Assembly: GCA_027919835.1 (NCBI GenBank)
Contig: JANVFP010000023.1
Location: 186,001 to 250,000 of the forward strand
Reading direction: 5' to 3'
Source: Lentinula raphanica
Lineage: Eukaryota > Basidiomycota > Agaricomycetes > Agaricales > Omphalotaceae
Length of the DNA stretch: 64,000 nt
The position numbers and the translations under genes were made by a program. Below the pieces are notes generated by a model. It had not been told where the DNA came from. It did not search any database and was given only the letters and a program-made list of their open reading frames with translations. Each line of letters opens with the position of its first letter. The first letter of the stretch is position 1. This document shows positions 9,399-19,328 of the stretch, piece after piece.

Positions 9399-11437
9399 AT
9401 GTTCTTCCCATTCATCCGCGTTTGCTTACTCCAGGCTCAGTCCTCAAAAACAATCAGTTTCCACCAGTGTATTCCCCTTTTCTATTCCTTATCTGCCCTC
9501 TATGTCCTCATCTCCAACTCAACCTCTTTCCTCTGGATTGCCCTTACAGGGTTCCCCAATTTCTCAATCAACCACCACTCTCCTGCTATCGGCTACGGAC
9601 ATCGCTACGGCTGCGTTATCTGGAGCGGAGGAAACCATTCCTATGACCGTGTCCAAATCCTCACTTTCGTCGCCGGGTCGCACATCGATGTGAATGTCTC
9701 ACCGGTTCGCAACATCACTGCGAATGTCTCACCGGGTCGCAATATCGACGCAAACGTCTCGTCGGGTTGTGACGTCGATGCAAACGTCTTGCCGGATCGC
9801 AACGTCAATGCGAACGTCTCGTCGGGACTCGACATCACCGTGGAGTCGATTCGTTCGAGCTTTCTACAGTTCCTGGCAGCTAATCAATTATTGGACTCAG
9901 CGGCTATTGCTGCTGGGTTTTCGGATAGCTTTGTGGATGGTTTAGTATACTGCCTAGTTGGCCATGGAATTGGTATTCGTCAGTTGACTGGGTAAGCCTT
10001 CTATATTCCTTCACTAAACATTCTTGACTGACTCTTCATTATTTGGTATACTAGGACACATGATCTTGAGCGGACCATTATTATGCAGCAACTGGACGAG
10101 GCTCAAGTCGCTCAAGCAGCAGCTGAAACGTGAGTAGCGTTTCCGTAACTTTTCTGGCACCGCTGACCCATGTATTTTTTCTAGGGCTCGGGACAGTATG
10201 CAGTCTTTCGTGGATGCTGCTGCAGCCCATCAAGATCAGTGCGAGCAAGAGCTGCAGGAACTCCGCCTGAAGTATCATCAGTTGGAGGAACAACTCGATG
10301 ATGCAAATCTACAGTTGGCAGCTGCTCGGGGTGAGGTAGACTTTACGACTGCCCAGAACACTCTGATGGAGGATGAGAATACCAGGCTCGAGAATGACAA
10401 TGATCGACTGGTTGAAGACCGTAAGGTTTTAACTTCACAGAATGAGGTGCTTTTCAAGTAAGTGATTGTAGCTTTGTTTGAGGCTGTAGTTGACCTTGTC
10501 CTTTAACAGGAGTCTCCTTTCCCATCAGGAGACACTAGAGTATCTCCTGAAGAAGGACAGCCCTGCTGAGGTTCTTCATGAGCTTGGTCGGTCCAAGGAG
10601 GAGCTGGAACGAGTGCGACGGGACTTGGAACTTTCCCGTTCCTCTGTTCAGACCCTCCAGGAGACCATCTCCTTGCACCTGGATACTATCTCCGTTAAGG
10701 ATGAGCAGATCTATGTTCTGAACACCCTTATCAACACTTTGGAGAATAGAGTTTCCACGGTGCAGGCTTCTAGCCTTGTTGTCTCTCAACAACACACCGA
10801 CTTGGTTCTTGCCCACAATGCCACCAATACCACTCTCAATGGTGCCGTTTCCTTTATTCGGAAACTATCCCATGCATTACTGCTTCAGCGTTCACTTGAT
10901 TTGCAGCCATTCCTGGTTGCCATTCGTCGTGACCTTGCAACTCTTTCCAAACACTGCCGGGATGCCGATTGGACCCAGACCATGGGTATGTTTCATCACA
11001 TTGTCCAGTCCCTCCAAACCATCAGGGATATCACTACCTCAGCTGCCTATGCTCGTGCACGCCAAACCGAGTTGATAGACCTCGACGGTATGGTGGAGAG
11101 TGCCCAGCACATCATTGCAGAGGCTCATGGTGATGCTTCTATTCCTGCTATGGATTTATCTGTTCACCGTTTGGATCCGGAACTTCCCATTGCCCTTCGA
11201 AACACTCCAGACTCGAGCTGGGCAGCTCCTGATTCAGTTTCCTTTCCCCATGCCTCTTCCGATGCTAGTACTAGTATCTTTGGTGATGACTACTCCATGG
11301 CTACTCCTGAAACTGAGGTAGCTTCCCATCGTTCCTCTCCCCAATATCAGCCCTACTCTCCAGAGGTTGATATAGATGATTATAATGGTGATGAAGACTT
11401 CCGAGGTGACCTTGCATATCCCCATCTTGAAGACTAA
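9399..11437 (+). CDS. Antisense spliced gene of element 1, coiled-coil protein
   Basis: Four exons on the strand opposite gag/pol: 9399-9991, 10055-10129, 10185-10457, 10510-11437. All three introns are 52-63 nt with GT...AG ends and every join keeps frame (1,869 nt, 622 aa plus stop). The product has a five-times repeated 10-residue segment near residues 98-147, a short globular part (SIRSSFLQFLAANQLL), then about 200 residues with Leu/Glu/Arg heptads (ELQELRLKYHQLEEQL; ELERVRRDLELSRSSVQTLQ) typical of a coiled coil, and an acidic Ser/Tyr-rich tail ending AYPHLED. No catalytic motif is recognised. The first exon start is uncertain; another ATG at 9502 is in a different frame. The gene ends 160 bp from the pol stop, tail-to-tail. 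Its introns survive retrotransposition because the genomic RNA carries their complement. Confidence 0.75.
9692..9841 (+). repeat. Five 30-bp tandem repeats in the antisense gene
   Basis: Imperfect 30-bp units (gaatgtctcaccgggtcgca...) translate to NVSPGRNIDA-like decapeptides: NVSPVRNITA, NVSPGRNIDA, NVSSGCDVDA, NVLPDRNVNA, NVSSGLDIT. All three plus-strand frames are open over the array, which makes the exon-1 frame choice less certain. Confidence 0.8.
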
Positions 11438-11596
11438 GCTATCTTTCCTTTCTATAACCCAATTACATACTTGTTATGACTTGTGCATGATTTACGATAC
11501 TTGTGATGATCAATTTTCTGTTACGATTTCTTTTGTGTTGATTTCGGAAATAAGATAGGTGTTGTTACATGAATACAATGATTTGTTGCCATGGAA

Positions 11597-14500
11597 TTAT
11601 TGGGTTTCCCGTTCCCATTCCCCTTGTCGGAGTGGAGCTTTTCGGGGATGAGACCTGTAGAATTCCTCGATAGCTTCTTTTGCTCGAGGAAGATGTGCCA
11701 AGGGTTCCCATGTATCATCTTCAGGCCCATATCCTTCCCATCTAACCAAGTACCTTAGCTTTCCAGCTACTCGTTTACAATCTAAGATTTCCTGTACTTC
11801 GAATTCTGTTTCGCCCTCAATCTCAATTGGAGGTTGTGGAGCAGGTTTTCGCTGAGGGTAGAATTCAGGTGGATGTGGACTAAGGAGATCAACATGGAAG
11901 ACATTATGAATCCTTCCCATGGTTACAGGAAGCTCGAGTCGATATGCATGACTAGAGATCTTCTCCTTGATTTTAAATGGTCCCAATTTACGGTAATCCA
12001 ATTTCTTTGATGGCCGTTTTGTTTGTATATTTTTGGTGTTTAACCAAACTTTAGTTCCTTTCACCCAATCTGTACTTTCTTTTCTCCGATGTTTATTGGT
12101 CTGCCGTTCATATGACTGATTGGTGCGTGCAATCTCTTCTTTGAGATATGCATGTACTTCCTTCAACTCCTTAGCTTTCAAATGAGCAGAGTGACTAGGA
12201 ACATTTTTAAGGTTGAGTGTGATGCGTGGGTGATACCCTTTGTTTGCAAAGAATGGTGACATCCCTGTTGCATCACTTGGTGTATTGTTGTACACAAACT
12301 CTGCCAATGGCAACCATTCAGCCCAGTCATCCTGATCGTAATTTACAAAGATGCGAAGGTACTGTTCCAATGTCTGGTTTGTACGCTCTGTTTGTCCATC
12401 TGTCTGAGGATGATATGCTGTAGAGAAATTCTGCTTGATTGACAGAATTTCACATAGTGATTTCCAGAATGCAGAGACAAATAGACTTCCCCGATCGGAT
12501 ACTATATCGGCAGGTAATCCATGTTTGGAAAAGATGTCTCGAATGAATAATCGTGCAAGATCGGTGGCTTTGTCAGTGGTGTGACATGGAACAAAGACTG
12601 CCTGCTTGGTGAGTCTGTCAACTACCACCATGATAGCATCATAACCATCTGACAGAGGTAATTCCACAATATGGTCCACTGAGATTGAACTCCATGGTCT
12701 GTCACCAATTGGTAGAGGTTTGAGCAATCCCAACTTCTTCTGTCGAGCTGCTTTTCCTCTTTGACAATCATGACAGGAGCGTACATATCGTTTAACATCA
12801 CGATGAATTCCTTTCCAATAGTAATTCTGCATTATGAGTTTCTGAGTTTTTCGTATTCCTGGGTGTCCTCGTAACTTGTGATCATGATGAGTTTGTAGGA
12901 TTCGTAATCTAAGTCCATTCTCATCAGGGACATATATCTTTCCATCTCGCAGCAGCAGTCCATCCTCTGATCTGTATGGTCCTGGATTGTCTGACTCTGC
13001 TTTTTCCAGCATAGTCTTCCAGTAACTATCTTTGGGTGCTTTTCGGATTTTTGCAATGTCTGCTTCATCATTTAGAACCAGGGAGGCAAGTAGCTGTTCA
13101 GGTTGTAGGAAAACCTTGTGATTGGGATCATCTGCCTCTTTTATTCCCCCCTTTTTTGGGTAAACGTCCGCCCGTCGGGTGAGTGCATCTGGTTTCATTC
13201 CTAATCGACCTGGACGGTAGTTGATATGGAAGTTAAATCCAGAGAGGAATTCTGACCATCTTGCCTGTCGGCGAGTAAGAGCCTTTGTAGTTGTGAACCA
13301 CTGCAAGTTATTATGGTCTGTGAAAACCTCCACTTTATATTTGGAACCTTCCAGGTATGCTCTCCACTGCTTAAAGGACTCCACAATGGCTAACATTTCC
13401 TTGTCATATATATCATAATTGAGTTCTGCAGCAAGGAGACTTCGAGCAAAGAATGCAATGGGGTGGAATTCTCCCGTTTCAGGATCAAATTGTGAGATGA
13501 TGGAAGCAATGGCAAAGTCCGAAGCATCAGATTCCAAGATGATAGGAAGATCTGGTTGAAAATGTTTCAGAATGGGAGCCTCAGTGAATGCTTTCTTCAA
13601 CAATTCAAAGACTGATTGACACTGATCTGTCCAATTCCATGCAGAATTCTTTGATAACAACTTGGTGAGGGGTTTCGTAATTCCTGAGAAGTTATCAATG
13701 AAACGCCGGTAAAAATTTGCAAATCCCAAAAATGACTGAAGCTCCTTGATTGTAGCTGGTGTAGGCCAGTTTTGGATGATTTCCACCTTTTTAGGATCCA
13801 TTTTTATTCCTCTAGGAGAAATAATTACTCCCAGGTATTCCACTTCATCCCTGTGAAATTCACACTTCTCTGGCTTCACATGTAAATCATGTTTCTCCAA
13901 CCGTTTAAGAACCTCCTGAACATGCTGTTCATGTTCTTCCTCATTTTTGGAATATATCAGGATATCATCCAAGTATATGATGACATAGTTATCTGTGAGA
14001 TCATGAAAGATGTCGTTCATAAAGAATTGGAAATATGAGGGTGCATTTGTCAATCCAAAAGGCATAACCAAGTATTCGTATGAACCATAACGTGTCCGGA
14101 ATGCAGTTTTCCATTCATGTCCTTCAGCAACACGAATGTTATTGTAACCAGCACGTAGATCCAACTTGGTAAAAATTTTTGCCTCTTTTAATTGGTCAAT
14201 GAGATTTCCAATTAAGGGTAGTGGATATCGATTCTTTTTGGTGAGTTTATTGAGTGCACGGTAATCAACACAAAGCCGAAGACTTCCATCCTTTTTCTTT
14301 GCAAACAGAACTGGTGCACCAATAGACGATGAGGATGCACGGATGAAACCTTTGTCAAGCATTTCATCAATGTACTCCTTTAATGCTTTTAGCTCCAGTT
14401 CTGACATATTGTACAGTTTGCCAAGGGGTGGTAATTTATTATCCTCTGTGTTGATTTCGATATCATAAGGACGATGTTGGGGCAATGTTTTGGCTTCACC

Positions 14501-15604
14501 GGCTGCAAATGTTTTTGCAAAAGAATGGTATTGTGCAGGAACAAATTTTTTGAGTGAATCCTCATCAGAGGCTAAGGAGGCTCTTTCTTCCCACAAAACA
14601 TATCGTTTCTCCTGATCTGCAGGCTTGGGTTTGGCTTCCTCAAATGCCTGTCGAGCTTCTTCCTCAAACTTCTTCTGCTCTTCCCATTCATGAATTTCTC
14701 CACTTGGCTTGTAATGCAATGTGAAGGTTTCACAGCCTTCCTGCACCAACTTATTAAATGCCACTGCATTAACAAGTCCAATCTTTGCTCCACCAGTGGT
14801 TTCACTCCAACGTGTCTTTCGTTTTTTATGAATTTTTGTGGAATCAATAGGAGTTGATTTAGCAGTGTCAGAGGCAGGCTCCAGTTCCTTTTCCAATGGT
14901 GTAGGGTTGGGAACTGTATTAGTAGAACTACATTGCTGTGTAGTTTTCAAATTATTTTGTCTGCCCTGCTTTTCTGCAAAATATTGATCGATTTCACTGA
15001 TGTGCAGTAAAAGAGGATCGTCTGGGCCAAGAGAAAAGACATTGTTAATCTTTTCTTCTTCAACATCAATAATTTCTACTGCACGAGGCCTAATGGTTTT
15101 GGAATGTTGGGTTACTGCTGCTGAAAGTTGAACTCCATACTGGAAAGACACCTTCAAATTTTTCCAATCAATGATAGGATTGAATTTCCGTAACCAAGGC
15201 ATTCCCAGAACAATAGGTGCAGAGGGATGTAACTTCGTGATTAGAAATTCCACCAAATGAGTAGTTCCATCCTCGAAGGTGACATTCTTGACCAATTTAT
15301 GAGTGATGCTCCCAGCAGATGTGAGTTCACCATCAAACAATCGTAAGGGTATAGGTCGTGTAAGTTCTTGTTGTTCGTTTTCAAATTTTCTAGCCAGTTC
15401 TTCATCCACAAAATCCCGGGATGCTCCGGAATCAATCAATCCTTTTACAACCTCTTCTTCCATCTTCAAACCCAATATGAGTGCATCTCCAGACCGTGAA
15501 TATATTAGGGGCGATTCATCCATTGTATTTGCACACAATTGGATATGATTATTCTGGAGACCCTGAACCGCCCTGAGTTGTTCAGAATCCTCTACTCGTT
15601 TCCC
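11597..15604 (-). CDS. pol: Element 1 pol: protease, RT, RNase H, integrase, chromodomain
   Basis: Counted on the 1,313 residues read from 15538. Retropepsin site DSGAS at 36-40; reverse transcriptase from about 390 with LRLCVDYRALN and catalytic YLDD at 522-525; RNase H with ESDAS at 669 and TDHNNLQW at 740; H2C2 zinc finger (HDHKLRGHPG...CHDC) at 884-925; integrase D955, D1015, E1051; GPF-type C-terminal module near 1186; chromodomain at about 1245-1293 (LRYLVRWEGYGPEDDTWEPL). No stop interrupts it. The first ATG is at 15523, but the frame is open back to gag in the -1 frame, so it is most likely made as Gag-Pol by frameshifting at 15598-15604. The chromodomain should direct integration through histone binding. 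Confidence 0.95.
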   Translation of the reverse strand, partial: GKRVEDSEQLRAVQGLQNNHIQLCANTMDESPLIYSRSGDALILGLKMEEEVVKGLIDSGASRDFVDEELARKFENEQQELTRPIPLRLFDGELTSAGSITHKLVKNVTFEDGTTHLVEFLITKLHPSAPIVLGMPWLRKFNPIIDWKNLKVSFQYGVQLSAAVTQHSKTIRPRAVEIIDVEEEKINNVFSLGPDDPLLLHISEIDQYFAEKQGRQNNLKTTQQCSSTNTVPNPTPLEKELEPASDTAKSTPIDSTKIHKKRKTRWSETTGGAKIGLVNAVAFNKLVQEGCETFTLHYKPSGEIHEWEEQKKFEEEARQAFEEAKPKPADQEKRYVLWEERASLASDEDSLKKFVPAQYHSFAKTFAAGEAKTLPQHRPYDIEINTEDNKLPPLGKLYNMSELELKALKEYIDEMLDKGFIRASSSSIGAPVLFAKKKDGSLRLCVDYRALNKLTKKNRYPLPLIGNLIDQLKEAKIFTKLDLRAGYNNIRVAEGHEWKTAFRTRYGSYEYLVMPFGLTNAPSYFQFFMNDIFHDLTDNYVIIYLDDILIYSKNEEEHEQHVQEVLKRLEKHDLHVKPEKCEFHRDEVEYLGVIISPRGIKMDPKKVEIIQNWPTPATIKELQSFLGFANFYRRFIDNFSGITKPLTKLLSKNSAWNWTDQCQSVFELLKKAFTEAPILKHFQPDLPIILESDASDFAIASIISQFDPETGEFHPIAFFARSLLAAELNYDIYDKEMLAIVESFKQWRAYLEGSKYKVEVFTDHNNLQWFTTTKALTRRQARWSEFLSGFNFHINYRPGRLGMKPDALTRRADVYPKKGGIKEADDPNHKVFLQPEQLLASLVLNDEADIAKIRKAPKDSYWKTMLEKAESDNPGPYRSEDGLLLRDGKIYVPDENGLRLRILQTHHDHKLRGHPGIRKTQKLIMQNYYWKGIHRDVKRYVRSCHDCQRGKAARQKKLGLLKPLPIGDRPWSSISVDHIVELPLSDGYDAIMVVVDRLTKQAVFVPCHTTDKATDLARLFIRDIFSKHGLPADIVSDRGSLFVSAFWKSLCEILSIKQNFSTAYHPQTDGQTERTNQTLEQYLRIFVNYDQDDWAEWLPLAEFVYNNTPSDATGMSPFFANKGYHPRITLNLKNVPSHSAHLKAKELKEVHAYLKEEIARTNQSYERQTNKHRRKESTDWVKGTKVWLNTKNIQTKRPSKKLDYRKLGPFKIKEKISSHAYRLELPVTMGRIHNVFHVDLLSPHPPEFYPQRKPAPQPPIEIEGETEFEVQEILDCKRVAGKLRYLVRWEGYGPEDDTWEPLAHLPRAKEAIEEFYRSHPRKAPLRQGEWERETQ

Positions 15605-18600
15605 GGAAAGGGATTTTCATCACTTTCCAGGTTCCACATTTCGAGTATAGGATCATCCACATGGACAGGTTCGTCAAATCCTTCAACTTCCACATAAGGC
15701 CCATCATCACTGTCATATTCTTCTAGAAATGCACCTCTAGCTGTTACATTTCGAGGACCATCACGACGGAAGTGATCACGATATCTGTGATCCTTAGCAC
15801 CACATATGCCACAGAGTCCTTCTTTCATCCGTCGATTCCATTCTTCTCGAGCAACCCGAGGATAGGATCTTTCCTGATCATTGGAGCTAGGTTTGTTCGA
15901 GGAATCCTCCATGACAGCTGCCTCTAAGGTGACTTCAGGAATTTCATCGGTGGTGGCTTGGCGAGCATTAGGAGTTCGCACATTATTCTTGAACTTCTGA
16001 TTATTAGTGGAGGCTTCAGGAGTTTCATTTACATTGCTGGTGGAAGATGGCTCTGGATTTCGGTTCCATGTGCTTTTATTGGGTTTATATCCCAAGCCAA
16101 CTTGGTTGAATGCTTGCCTTGCTCCATCAAGGATCATAAGTTTATCCACCACTCCTGTAAGTGTATCAGGTATTTCTCCATGATCAACCAAACGGTTCCG
16201 GAGATGGTTCTGAATTTGTTTCAGTAATCTCCACCGAAGTGCCCGATCATCATATTCCGTCATGAGGGCGATATCTTCAAATCGGACCCAGAAATCACCA
16301 AAGGATTCATTCCATGCCTGGACACACTCATCCAATTTGGATTGAGCTTGGATTGTTTCATAGTGTAGTCCAAACATTTGTCCAAATAGAACTGCAAATT
16401 TTTCCCAATGGATAAGAGGAGTAACAACGTGACCAGATCGCTGTCTTCTCATGAGGTTCTGGTAGTATCTCTTTGCAGGTCCTTTCATATAGGATGCCGC
16501 AAATGTGATTTTTGAGATGTCATTAGAGTAGATTCGAGGTTTGGCAGCAAAGAAATTTTCACAGTTTTCCTTGAACTCGCGCCATTCATTTCGATCTTCT
16601 CCAGTGAACGGACTGGGTTTGTTGATATCCAGTTTGGATTCCCGATTCAATTCATCTCTTTCAATCTCCTTTAGTCTCCTTTCAAACTCCCGATCCTGAC
16701 GATCATCTATTGATGACCTTCTATCACAGGAACAAATGCCAAAGGCATCTCGACCATCCCTACCATCCCTACCATCTCGACCATCTCGACTAAACCTATT
16801 TTGTGGACAATAACATGGTCCTCCCTGGTTGCGTCTGTTATTGTTATAATCAGACCGACCAGAATTGGATGGGTTGGGACTATTTCTGTGAGAGGATGAC
16901 TGTTTTCCCCGATCGTCATCAGGTCCATCATCACTTTCATAGCCAGGGTTATCTCCAGCATCAGGGGGATCATTTCCACCACCACCACCGCCACTTGTCA
17001 TAGCAACAGGAATACTGGTTGCTTTTGGTGGACTACCTGCAGTAGAATTGGACTCGAATCCCGCCAATGACACTGATATCGGACTAGTAGGAGGTTGACG
17101 AGCAGATGCATTAGGTGTAAAGAATTTTTCAAAACTGCCTGATTGGGATTTCAATGCAGATGGCTGAGTTCCCATATCTTTATGACGCTCATTTTCAATA
17201 AAGCTGTCAATAATGCCTTGCTGAACTTCTAGGTCTATTTCCTCCAAGTCCACAGTCTTTGAGTGACGAGGAATCCTATCATCAAAGGAAACCTCTGGTT
17301 CCGCTCTTTGCTTTCCTTTGTTAGGAATGTGTGGATAAGAGGAGGTCCCAACACCTGGGCGATTATCACGTTGGTAGGGGTTGGTGTACCCAGTATCATA
17401 ATCAGCAGTACGGGACGTTTGATGTGGTGGAGTGTCACGCACAAAAGATGTCGAAATAGGTTTCCTTGGAGACAATTGTGGTTTAGGAGATTCCAAGGTT
17501 TCCTTATTAGTAGCAGGGATGTCATCAGAAAAAGGTTCTTCTGGCTTTCCTTGTTCAGGTTTTGGAGAAGCCTTTTCCTGCTCCTCCACATCTGCTGATG
17601 GATGCCATTCAATTGCTCTCCTACGACGGCGACTCGAGTTTCGGTTGCTAGAACTGGGAGTTGCATTACTGCGAACTTCACTGTTCACACTTTCAATAGT
17701 TGGTCCCTCTGGAATGGTTTCCATAGTTACTGGAGGTTGTCGACCCCTAGTTCCCTGTGAGATGGATGTAGCTCGGCTCCGATGACCAGCTGAAGTATGT
17801 GACATAACTGTTGGAGTATGATGCTCATATCGCCTCATAGCAACAAGTTGTTTTTCCACATCAGCCTGACTTCTTCCAGGATAGGGTGGTACTGGATCCC
17901 AGTCTTCTTCCATTTCAATGGAGGTAAAAAAGTCATCATCCTCATTTGATTGACTGTACCAGCCACTGCTTCCATAGACTCGACGACGAGGAATATTGCT
18001 TGGTCGGGGGATTTCAGATTCATCTGAAGGTGTCCGACGTTGAGGATATGGGTATCTCGGATTCCATGGAGTCCCTCTACGAATCCGGCTTCGTGGTTCT
18101 CCATGAATAGGTAATGAATCATATTCATCAACAATGTCATCTTCCCAGTGATGGATTCCATGATGACGTGGAGATGAAGAGTTAGGGGTGATAGTATGAG
18201 CAGTGGAATGGGATGAATAAAATGACGAAATTTCTGGATCGTTGATTAAATTCTCCACTCCTATCTGGTGGGAACGTTCTTCCAATTCTACCAATTCACG
18301 AACATTATTGCCATGCTGCAGGTTACGCATCAGTTCAGGTGTGACTTCATCATCAGTCAACCGTACAATCCGTTGCAGTAACCGTAGTATTCCAATATTT
18401 GTTCGACCTTCAGTATGGAAACCTAGAGCATTCAGAAGACTACGAGCAGGGCCCACCAGGTTCAACAATTCATTTTGAGAAGCACTGTCATCAACCTGTT
18501 GACGAGCAGCAAGACGTCGGATTGGAGTATCTGGTGCTACCCGTGGACTAGTATGGTGTGCTGGTGGAGACTCGCTCATGACTTCTCTATACCCTTCCGA

Positions 18601-19299
18601 GTATGTACGGAACGTTGGAGACCGACGAGTATTGGTATCATGAATGGCTGGTGTAGATTCTGCCAATGGACGACCCAATAGTGGTCTATGTGTTCGTCGA
18701 TCTGGGGGTTCATCCCTAGAACTATCTATGATATCATTGGTAGGATGATCCATGGAATCAAGGTATTCGTGAAACACTTCCGGTGTAGGAGGTGTGTTAT
18801 ACCGTGGACGACTATTGCTAACTGACTGTCGATTGGGAGGAGAGACACGACGTTCAGTTGCAACAAGGTCTGCAAGGAGTTCCTGGCCTCGAGTAGGTGC
18901 AGCAGGACTTCTCTGTACAGGAGGAAGTTCATCTGCTAGTTCCAACTCATTAGCCAGATTAGACTGCCCTGGTGCAGCTCGAACTGGAATTCCAGCAGAC
19001 TCTGGAGTATAATACTGATGCCTGAATGACCGCTCAGGTTCCTGAGAGGCAGCAGTACGTTGGACCTCAGTTCGAACATGAACTGGTGAAAGTGAACGAG
19101 GACGTGGAGCTTGACCAAGACGACGACCACGTTCTGGAAAGTGTAAGGGAGTAGTGTCCTCCACATTGTCACTGAAGTGTGCAGGAGTACCCCGTACAAT
19201 GTTTCTTGATGTAGGTGTAAGGATGTGGAAGGAGTAAGGAGTATAGCGAATATCCTCCTCGACCTCCACTTCCTCGAAGGTAAAAGTTCTAGTAGCCAT
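15592..19299 (-). CDS. gag: Element 1 Gag, very long
   Basis: 1,235 residues from the first ATG (19299), 29 nt after the 5' LTR. About 890 N-terminal residues are low-complexity and rich in Ser, Pro and Arg, including repeated RDG and a poly-Gly run. The conserved capsid-like domain sits at about 895-1070 (NKPSPFTGEDRNEWREF... SFGDFWVRFEDI). A zinc-knuckle-like motif follows near 1180: CGICGAKDHRYRDH, spaced like CCHC but with His in the last position. Typical chromoviral Gag is 300-500 aa, so the N-terminal extension is unusual. The final codons contain the frameshift heptamer. Confidence 0.88.
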   Translation of the reverse strand: MATRTFTFEEVEVEEDIRYTPYSFHILTPTSRNIVRGTPAHFSDNVEDTTPLHFPERGRRLGQAPRPRSLSPVHVRTEVQRTAASQEPERSFRHQYYTPESAGIPVRAAPGQSNLANELELADELPPVQRSPAAPTRGQELLADLVATERRVSPPNRQSVSNSRPRYNTPPTPEVFHEYLDSMDHPTNDIIDSSRDEPPDRRTHRPLLGRPLAESTPAIHDTNTRRSPTFRTYSEGYREVMSESPPAHHTSPRVAPDTPIRRLAARQQVDDSASQNELLNLVGPARSLLNALGFHTEGRTNIGILRLLQRIVRLTDDEVTPELMRNLQHGNNVRELVELEERSHQIGVENLINDPEISSFYSSHSTAHTITPNSSSPRHHGIHHWEDDIVDEYDSLPIHGEPRSRIRRGTPWNPRYPYPQRRTPSDESEIPRPSNIPRRRVYGSSGWYSQSNEDDDFFTSIEMEEDWDPVPPYPGRSQADVEKQLVAMRRYEHHTPTVMSHTSAGHRSRATSISQGTRGRQPPVTMETIPEGPTIESVNSEVRSNATPSSSNRNSSRRRRRAIEWHPSADVEEQEKASPKPEQGKPEEPFSDDIPATNKETLESPKPQLSPRKPISTSFVRDTPPHQTSRTADYDTGYTNPYQRDNRPGVGTSSYPHIPNKGKQRAEPEVSFDDRIPRHSKTVDLEEIDLEVQQGIIDSFIENERHKDMGTQPSALKSQSGSFEKFFTPNASARQPPTSPISVSLAGFESNSTAGSPPKATSIPVAMTSGGGGGGNDPPDAGDNPGYESDDGPDDDRGKQSSSHRNSPNPSNSGRSDYNNNRRNQGGPCYCPQNRFSRDGRDGRDGRDGRDAFGICSCDRRSSIDDRQDREFERRLKEIERDELNRESKLDINKPSPFTGEDRNEWREFKENCENFFAAKPRIYSNDISKITFAASYMKGPAKRYYQNLMRRQRSGHVVTPLIHWEKFAVLFGQMFGLHYETIQAQSKLDECVQAWNESFGDFWVRFEDIALMTEYDDRALRWRLLKQIQNHLRNRLVDHGEIPDTLTGVVDKLMILDGARQAFNQVGLGYKPNKSTWNRNPEPSSTSNVNETPEASTNNQKFKNNVRTPNARQATTDEIPEVTLEAAVMEDSSNKPSSNDQERSYPRVAREEWNRRMKEGLCGICGAKDHRYRDHFRRDGPRNVTARGAFLEEYDSDDGPYVEVEGFDEPVHVDDPILEMWNLESDENPFPGNE
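15598..15604 (-). promoter_or_regulatory. -1 frameshift site GGGAAAC at the gag end of element 1
   Basis: The gag frame reads CCG GGA AAC GAG TAG. G GGA AAC is an X XXY YYZ heptamer in the correct register, one codon before the gag stop, and -1 slippage enters the pol frame, which is open from a TGA 7 codons upstream. Ten bases downstream an inverted repeat (TTCTGAAC / GTTCAGGG with two G-U pairs, 11-nt loop) could form the stimulatory hairpin. Confidence 0.75.
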
Positions 19300-19315
19300 G
19301 ACTGATGACAACAGG

Positions 19316-19327
19316 AGACTAGTTATT
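19316..19327 (-). promoter_or_regulatory. Primer-binding site of element 1, self-priming type
   Basis: Minus strand reads AATAACTAGTCT one base after the 5' LTR. It does not start TGG, so it does not fit a tRNA CCA end. Its exact complement AGACTAGTTATT lies in the LTR at 19703-19692, where the transcript is predicted to begin. This is the Tf1-type arrangement in which the 5' end of the mRNA folds back and primes. Confidence 0.7.
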
Positions 19328-19328
19328 A

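Noticed and set aside
17235..17681. A 148-codon frame overlapping element 1 gag, and similar shadows (e.g. 16707-16994)
   Set aside because: They lie in other frames of the low-complexity gag region with no independent signal.
19300..19328. tRNA primer site for element 1
   Set aside because: No TGG within the leader near the LTR edge, and a better explanation (self-complementarity to the transcript start) exists.
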